DNA of 64,000 bases from Pleurodeles waltl (taxonomy: Eukaryota > Chordata > Amphibia > Caudata > Salamandridae): contig NC_090440.1 in assembly GCF_031143425.1 (NCBI RefSeq), forward strand, positions 339,391,844-339,455,843, given 5' to 3'. Both the position numbers and the translations under genes were made by a program. Positions 58,691 to 64,000 of this stretch are shown piece by piece (the stretch's first letter is position 1; each line of letters opens with the position of its first letter). The notes beneath the pieces were generated by a model. That model was not told where the DNA came from. It saw nothing but the letters and a program-made list of their open reading frames with translations, and ran no database searches.

Positions 58691-58734
58691 GACGGACTCA
58701 GTAGCGCCAGTGCCCTTGCCGCTCATGGGCCAGC

Positions 58735-58945
58735 GGTGCTTGAGACGGCGGTGACCTGTTCAGAGGTGCTTGAAGCGGCGGTGCCCTGTTCAGCGGTGAT
58801 TGATACGGTGGTGCCCTGTTCAGCGGTGCTTGAGACGGCGGTGCCCTGTTCAGCGGTGCTTGAGGCGGCGGTGCCCTGTTCAGCTGTGCTTGAGGTGGCA
58901 GTGCCCTGTTCAGCGGTGCCTGAGATGGCGGTCTCCAATGCAGGG
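58735..58945 (-). repeat. 30-bp minisatellite, about 7 units (copy C)
   Basis: GAGACGGCGGTGCCCTGTTC followed by AGCGGTGCTT, all 30 bases. Same family as in B and the progenitor of the array in A. Confidence 0.9.
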
Positions 58946-59150
58946 ACTCAGCTGCTGGCGGTCCTTCATGGCCCAGCGGGGCTTGTGCTGGCGGTCCTTC
59001 ATGGCCCAGCAGGGCTTTTGCTGGCGGTGGACTCCTGGGTAGCTGGGCTTGTGCTGGCGGGGGCCTCCTGGGCAGCTGGGCTTGTGCTGGCGGTGGCCTC
59101 CTGGGCAGCTGGGCTTGTGCTGGCGGGGGCCTCCTGGGCAGCTGGGATGA
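58946..59150 (-). repeat. 33-bp minisatellite (copy C)
   Basis: GCTGGGCTTGTGCTGGCGG with GGCCTCCTGGGCA, about 6 units. On the minus strand it encodes PAAQEAPASTS-type repeats at the C-terminus of gene 3. Confidence 0.9.
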
Positions 59151-61521
59151 TGGCGGTCTTCTCCGCCGTGCTGCTCTTCCCAGACTTGCCGTGTTTCTTG
59201 TGGCCCTTCCCCACCTTGGAAGGTGTCACAGCTGACTCCACACTCCCATCGGGACCCCTGGGAGCGGCTTTGGTGGCTGGAGTCTTCCACCTCTCCCGTC
59301 GGGCACTGGCCAACTTCTGATGCTTCATAGGTGGGGGACTGTCTGTGCTGTGGCTCCGTGCCACACTGGCTGTCGTGGTGGCCAGTGCACTCCAGATTCC
59401 GGTGACTACAGGCACCACTGGTCTCGGAGATGTTGTGGCTGAGGTGCTAGTTCGGGGCCTAGGAGACGGACGGGGTGGGGGAGGTGTGGGAAAGAAGTCA
59501 AGGTTGGACAGGAAAAGTCCAAGGTTGCTGGAGGGGGGTTGGGAGTGGAGGAAGAGGTTGTGGTTATAGGATGTGTTCGTTTGCTGACTTTGGGTGAAGG
59601 TGCATGCGCTGGAGGCTGTTGTGAGGTGGATGGCTGTTGGGTGGGTGTGTGCCTGCATTTGTATATCTTCGGAGGGGGCGTCACAGACACACTGGGAGAG
59701 GACACAGGGGATGTGTGAATGGTAGTGGGGGTGGTGACTGCACGTGAGAGGGGTGTGGTGGTGGGTGTGCTGGAGAGGGACGTAGTGGTTGTAGAAGTAG
59801 TGCATGCAGGTGTGAGTGTAGACGAGACAGGGAGGGAGGAGGGAGACGAGGAGGAGGGGGACACAGTGGAGGCAGTGGATGTTGGTGTGTCTGCGTATGT
59901 GTGATGCTTGCGAGAGTTGGCGTGTGTGCATGCTGGTCTGTAGGTGTGCTTGGGATAGGCTGAGGTACAGGGTATTGGGTCCGGGTGGAGGAAGTTGGAG
60001 GGGGGAGGCTAGACACAGGGACAATGGCTGCCATCAGTGCTGAGGCCGGAGTCTGAAAAGCTCGCTGAAGGGTCACCTGACCAGAAGGAATGCCCTCTAG
60101 AAATGCATTTGTTTGTTGCAACTGCCTTTCTACAACCTGGATGGCATTCAAAATGGTAGACTGCCCAACAGTGAGGGACCTGAGGAGGTCAATGGCCTCC
60201 TCACTGAGGACAGCAGGGGTGACTGGGGCAGGGTCTTAGGTGCCTGGGGCGAAGGTGATGCCCACCCTCCCGGGTGAGCGGGCACGGGGCGAAGGCTGAG
60301 GGGCTGCTGGGAGGGTGGTGTTGGAAGGGGGGGTTGCGGCTGTACCTGTAGATAGGGGGGGCAGATGTGTTGCCGCCACCACAAGGGAGCTCCCATCAGA
60401 GGACGAGTCCGAGTCACTGGTCTCAGCTCCTGTCCCCGCCGTGGAGCTCCCCTCGCCCTCTGTCCCACTGGTGAACTCTGATTCCGTAGTGTGGCCCTCC
60501 ATGGCCATGTGGGATGCAGCTCCCTCATGCTCCGGTGCCACTGCTCCTCCGCCTGGTGATGCTAATGCACACAAGAATAGGGAGACCACAAAAAGGGGGG
60601 GACAACAGAAGAAAGACATGTTGAGTGCATGCATTACCGCTACCGTTGGCGGACACGACAGATGCAGAAGCCCCCTACACTACGCCGCGCTTTTGGGCTC
60701 CACTGTTCATTTCCTGGGAAATGGCCTACAAAGCTATGGACGGTATCTGCACACATAGATGACACAGGGACATGACTAGGTGTACTTGGCACTCTACAGA
60801 GGTGTGGTGGGGTGCCACATGGCCTGCCTTACAAGGTACCTTGCCTACGGATCTCGCCCTGGCCTAGGGAAACCCACAGCCCACCTCCCCCACCCAGACC
60901 CCTCAACTGCACGCAGTCAGCAGAAAGCGAGTGTGCTCACCCCCTTGTGGCTGCTGTGATGCCCTCAAGTGCCCATCCAACTCCGGGTACGCCACCGCCA
61001 GGATCCTGAACATCAGGGTGGTCATGGCGCGACGGGCACCCCTCCCGCGTTGGGAGGCCATCCCCAGTTGAGCCTCCGCCATCTTTTTGCTCCAGCGGCG
61101 AATGTCCACCCATCTTTTCCGGCACTGGGTGCTCCATCTGTGGTAGACCCCCCAGGGTCCGGACGTCCTTGGAGATGGCATGCTAAATATGTTTTTTCTG
61201 TTGGGCGCTGACCTACATGATTTGTACAGGGGGAAGAGAAACTTATTACCAACTGCACCGTCAAAGTGATTGGCCGCCATCCCTACCCTTGCCATGTGGC
61301 ACATGCACTCACCGTCGTTTCATGCACGCCTAAATCTATCCCCCCATCTTTCATCCACCCCACTCCACACAGGCATTGCCCATACAACATGCCCCCAGTG
61401 TACTTACCTGTTTGTCTGGAGGACCGTAGAGTAGCGTGTACTGGGGGAGGGCCCCATCAACAAGTTTCTCCAACTCCTCCGATGTGAAGGCAGGGGCCCT
61501 TTCCCCAGACACTCGAGCCAT
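58946..61521 (-). pseudogene. Harbinger gene 3 (copy C, frameshifted)
   Basis: Exon 1 is 61521-61408 and exon 2 is 61212-60941; exon 2 is one base longer than in A and B because of an extra G in a run near 61150, which shifts the frame. It still shows QCRKRWVDIRRWSKK and LMFRILAVAYPELDG. Exon 3 begins at 60552 with GGGAVAPEHEGAASH. Frame changes near 60230, 60000 and 59500 separate LSEEAIDLLRSLTVGQSTI, the Pro/Thr-rich stretch and SPPPMKHQKLASARRERWK with KVGKGHKKHGKSGKSS. The basic region and 11-residue repeats match B. It is divergent from the transposase at 61882. Confidence 0.78.
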
Positions 61522-61881
61522 TGTCTCTTCCAGACCGAGGTCACAGCAGCACTTGCAGTGTCGGTCCTCTCCTGTCGAAGATCAGGTATTGAGTGATGGA
61601 ACAGATAGAAAATGGCAGTCACGTCCGCGGCGGTGCGTACAGTCACCACCGGCATACATCGTCATTGTCTCCTGGGACCCATATGGTCCAATGTTAACCA
61701 ATGAAGCATTGCGACGGCCTACCGCGACGGTGTACAACGCCAGCACAGTTATCTCACATCCCATTGTCCCACTTTACACGTCAGGCAGCCGCCATTTCAG
61801 TGGACCACATGGCTTCATTTTCAACTGCGTCACACATACCTAGGCCTACACTCAACACACATACAGGCCACTTTTTAGATT
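61522..61881. promoter_or_regulatory. Bidirectional promoter region (copy C)
   Basis: Homologous to 14769-15161. GCCGCCATTTC (61798-61808) lies on the transposase side and AAAATGGCAGT (61609-61619) on the gene 3 side, the paired YY1-like layout. Confidence 0.4.
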
Positions 61882-63082
61882 ATGAATGGTGTTCTTTGTA
61901 AGCTGTGGGTACGTACCTCTGAGTTGGTTGACTCTGTGCTCGCTGTTGTCCTTCATAGGCACCGTCTGCTGGGACATGTGAGGAGATGGCGGCATTCTCC
62001 GGTGTACAGACCGTTGGTGGACCTGTCGACAATGGAGGAAAGACACGTGATAATCACATACAGGCTTGACCGTGCCACAATCCAGGAACTGTGTACCCAG
62101 CTGGAGCCAGACCTGATATCAGCTACCTGCCATCCCATAGGGATCCCCCCTCAAGTGCAGGTGCTGTCAGTGCTCCATTTCCTTGCAAGTGAGTCATTTC
62201 AAACAACAGTGGCCATAGCATCAGGGATGTCCCAGCCTATGTTTTCCAACGTGTTGTCCAGAGTGTTGTCTGCCCTGCTGAAACACATGTGGAGCTACAT
62301 CGTTTTCCCTCATGGTGAGGATTTGCCTACAGTGAAAGGTGATTTCTATGCCCTGGGACAAATCCCCAACATCATGCCATTGATGGGACACTTGTGGCTT
62401 TGGTCCCCCCCACAGGAGTGAACAGTTCTACAGAAACCGGAAGAGTTATCATTCGATGAATGTACACATGGTATGTTTGGCAGACCAGTACATCTCCCAT
62501 GTGAATACCAAGTTCCCTGGCTCAGTGCATGACGCTTACATCCTGTGGAATAGCAGCATCCCTTATGTGATGGGTCAACTCCAGAAGCACCGTGTGTGGC
62601 TATTAGGTGAGCACCTGGAAGCAAGTCAGTGGGAATGGTTGTCTGGGGATATCCCTCCAGGTTAGTGTGTGTCTAACAGTTATCCCTCGCCATTTGCAGG
62701 TGACTCTGGTTACCCCAACCTGTCATGGCTACTGACCCCAGTGAGGAATCCCAGGACAAGGGCAGAGGAACACTACAATGAGGCCCATGTGCGAACTAGG
62801 AGGGTGATCGAACGCATCTTCTGCCTCCTGAAGGCGAGGTTCAGGTGCCTCCATATGACAGGTGGATCCCTATTCTACTCAGCAAAGAAGGCGTGCCAGA
62901 TCATCGTGGCCTGCTGTATGCTTCACAACTTGGCTTTGCGACGACAGGTGCCCTTTCTGCAGGAGGATGGTCCAGATGGCGGTGTTGTTGCAGCTGTGGA
63001 TCCTGTGGACAGTGAAGACGAGGAAGCAGAGGAAGAAGACATGGACAACAGAGACTCAGTGATCCAGCAATATTTCCAATGA
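61882..63082 (+). pseudogene. HARBI1-type transposase (copy C, two frameshifts)
   Basis: The first ORF (61882-62421) covers RPLVDLSTMEERHVI, QVQVLSVLHFLASESFQTTV, GMSQPMFSNVLSRVLSALL and FYALGQIPNI. A four-base deletion then removes the frame at the first catalytic Asp (about 62375). A one-base deletion shared with B lies near 62420. The region 62456-62606 reads VCLADQYISHVN and KFPGSVHDAYIL in the proper frame. An intron (62607-62699) follows, then [12 protein letters not shown] (second Asp) and RRVIERIFCLLKARFR (Glu), KACQIIVACCMLHNLALRR and an acidic tail ending at 63082. Confidence 0.88.
62607..62699 (+). other. Transposase intron, copy C
   Basis: 93 bases, GTGAGC ... TTTGCAG. The flanking exon halves join as CTATTAG-GTGACTCT, giving LLGDS. 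It corresponds to 41146-41244 in B. Confidence 0.88.
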
Positions 63083-63369
63083 GACACAGGTAAGAATACA
63101 AACCTGCCTACTACATGTACTTAAACACTACTACCTCTCTACTGCCTGTCATTTTCACCCAGTGTATAGTCACTGAGTTGTCACTTTCCCTTACGATTTC
63201 ACAGATGTGGGTCCCACTGTGTGGCATCTGCTTTGTTTCCTCATGTACTAGAGCTGTGTGACATAGGTATGTTGCCATTACAAATGAAGAAGCTTTTTGC
63301 CACAGTAATTGCTAATACAGTATTCCGAAATCACAGACAGACTCCAGATTGTTTTGTGCTTTAAGGGTG

Positions 63370-63375
63370 TTTATT
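63370..63375 (-). terminator. Poly(A) signal of gene 1, copy C
   Basis: TTTATT on the plus strand is AATAAA on the minus strand, about 190 bases after the gene 1 stop at 63564-63562. Confidence 0.55.
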
Positions 63376-63561
63376 TTAGTGCTCATAATTGGAGGGGGTA
63401 GCAAAATGGTGTGGGTTGATGGCGGAGGAATTTCCATGGCAGAGTCCAGTCTATTTGTCTCACAGGTGCATTCCCCATATGGGCAAAGGAAGTGGAGCTG
63501 GGGCAGTTTAAGGATGGACAGGGTGACAAAGTGGGACAGTGGGATGACAATCAAGGTGGTC

Positions 63562-63658
63562 TCATTTCTTGGTGGGGGTCTGGTCATCATTCTCTGTCTT
63601 GTTCCTGGATCTCAGGGACCATTTGCGAGGTGGTTCTCCCTCTGCAGTGGGTGGGGTG
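63562..63658 (-). pseudogene. 3' end of Harbinger gene 1 exon 2 (copy C), cut by LTR
   Basis: Matches the last 97 bases of gene 1 exon 2 in copy B (the basic tail region), with small indels. The match stops exactly where TGTGAGAAAG of the LTR begins. Confidence 0.8.
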
Positions 63659-64000
63659 TGTGAGAAAGTAGCCTCTTTCTAGCCTTGTTACCCCCACTTT
63701 TGGCCTGTTTGTGAGTGTATGTCAGGGTGTTTTCACTGTCTCACTGGGATCCTGACAGCCAGGGCCCAGTGCTCATAGTGAAAACCCTGTGTTTTCAGTG
63801 TGTTTGTTATGTGTCACTGGGACCCTGCTAGCCAGGACCCCAGTGCTCATAAGTTTGTGACCTACATGTATGTGTTCCCTGTGTGATGCCTAACTGTGTC
63901 ACTGAGGCTCTGCTAACCAGAACCTCAGTGGTTATGGTCACTCTTTACAAATTGTCACTAACAGGCTAGTGACCAATTTCACCAATTCATATTGGCATTC
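63659..64000 (+). mobile_element. 5' part of an LTR inserted in copy C
   Basis: Starts TGTGAGAAAGTAGCC and contains CACTGGGA(T/C)CCTG repeats with CAGTGCTCATA. The first 60 bases resemble the solo LTR at 5925. The rest lies beyond the window. Confidence 0.6.

Larger units (their letters stand above)
57074..63658 (-). mobile_element. Harbinger copy C, inverted, interrupted by an LTR
   Basis: The left edge in window orientation is GGTGGTCATTACAACC, preceded by TAA (57071-57073), the target site; this is the right end of the element read in reverse. Order along the window: minisatellites (57905-59150), gene 3 (minus), transposase (plus, 61882-63082), the end of gene 1 (minus, to 63658). At 63659 an LTR begins in the middle of gene 1 exon 2, so the rest of C lies beyond the window. 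Sequence is closest to copy B. Confidence 0.88.

Noticed and set aside
57767..58692. Long overlapping ORFs rich in HSLSSLYSGW-type repeats (also 45563-46238 minus and 18576-18971 minus)
   Set aside because: They are translations of the 64-bp and 74-bp minisatellites, open in several frames on one strand, with no domain and frame changes between units.
1..64000. tRNA, rRNA, riboswitch or bacterial operon features
   Set aside because: No cloverleaf, rRNA-like block or ribosome-binding-site pattern was recognised, and the introns, LINEs and LTRs show eukaryotic nuclear DNA.

Overview
The window looks like repeat-dense DNA from a very large vertebrate genome. My best guess is a urodele amphibian, probably a newt. 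That guess rests on the dominance of PIF/Harbinger DNA transposons with GGCGGT-rich ends, very long LTRs, L2/CR1 and L1-like LINEs, a Penelope-like element and degraded retroviral pol. It is an inference; no host gene marks the species. I found no host protein-coding gene, no tRNA or rRNA, no CRISPR array and nothing bacterial. Nearly every real coding region belongs to a mobile element, and most are broken.

Layout. 1-11045: an L2/CR1-type LINE remnant (minus), a Ty3/gypsy scrap, a hairpin-rich MITE, a 1.0 kb non-autonomous Harbinger (3929-4950, ATA target duplication), a 2.5 kb solo LTR (5925-8436) and a 46-bp tandem repeat seen twice. 11046-19823: Harbinger copy A, complete with both ends. 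19824-24600: a plus-strand LINE fragment, then a minus-strand Penelope-like element (RT plus GIY-YIG) split by a 1.2 kb LTR. About 24980-31151: an older Harbinger D, inverted relative to A. 31155-37050: an L1-like element (ORF1, endonuclease, RT) split by a 2.1 kb LTR that itself carries a 170-bp MITE. 38535-46952: Harbinger copy B, lacking its left end. 46953-54830: LTR repeats, a gag-bearing LTR element with a truncated 3' end, and a decayed endogenous retrovirus pol region. 55023-57070: a distinct Harbinger-type Myb/SANT gene (E). 57074-63658: Harbinger copy C in reverse orientation, interrupted at 63659 by another LTR that runs off the window.

How the Harbinger genes fit together. A, B and C share one plan. 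Gene 1 is a two-exon Myb/SANT-like protein. It converges on a HARBI1-type DDE transposase. The transposase is divergent from gene 3, a three-exon second Myb/SANT-like protein with a long low-complexity tail. Known Harbingers carry a transposase plus one Myb-like partner; this family carries two different Myb-like genes, and D appears to have only the first. Downstream of gene 3 every copy carries a string of different minisatellites (33, 29/30, 74 and 64 bp; A lacks the 74-bp one).

Copy A is the best preserved. Its gene 3 reads as an unbroken 938-residue ORF after splicing, its transposase has one internal TGA, and its gene 1 has one +1 frameshift. A also lacks, exactly, a transposase intron that B, C and D have. 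B and C share a transposase frameshift, so they probably descend from an already defective parent moved in trans. Boundaries of degraded repeats are approximate; splice sites and termini were read directly from the sequence.
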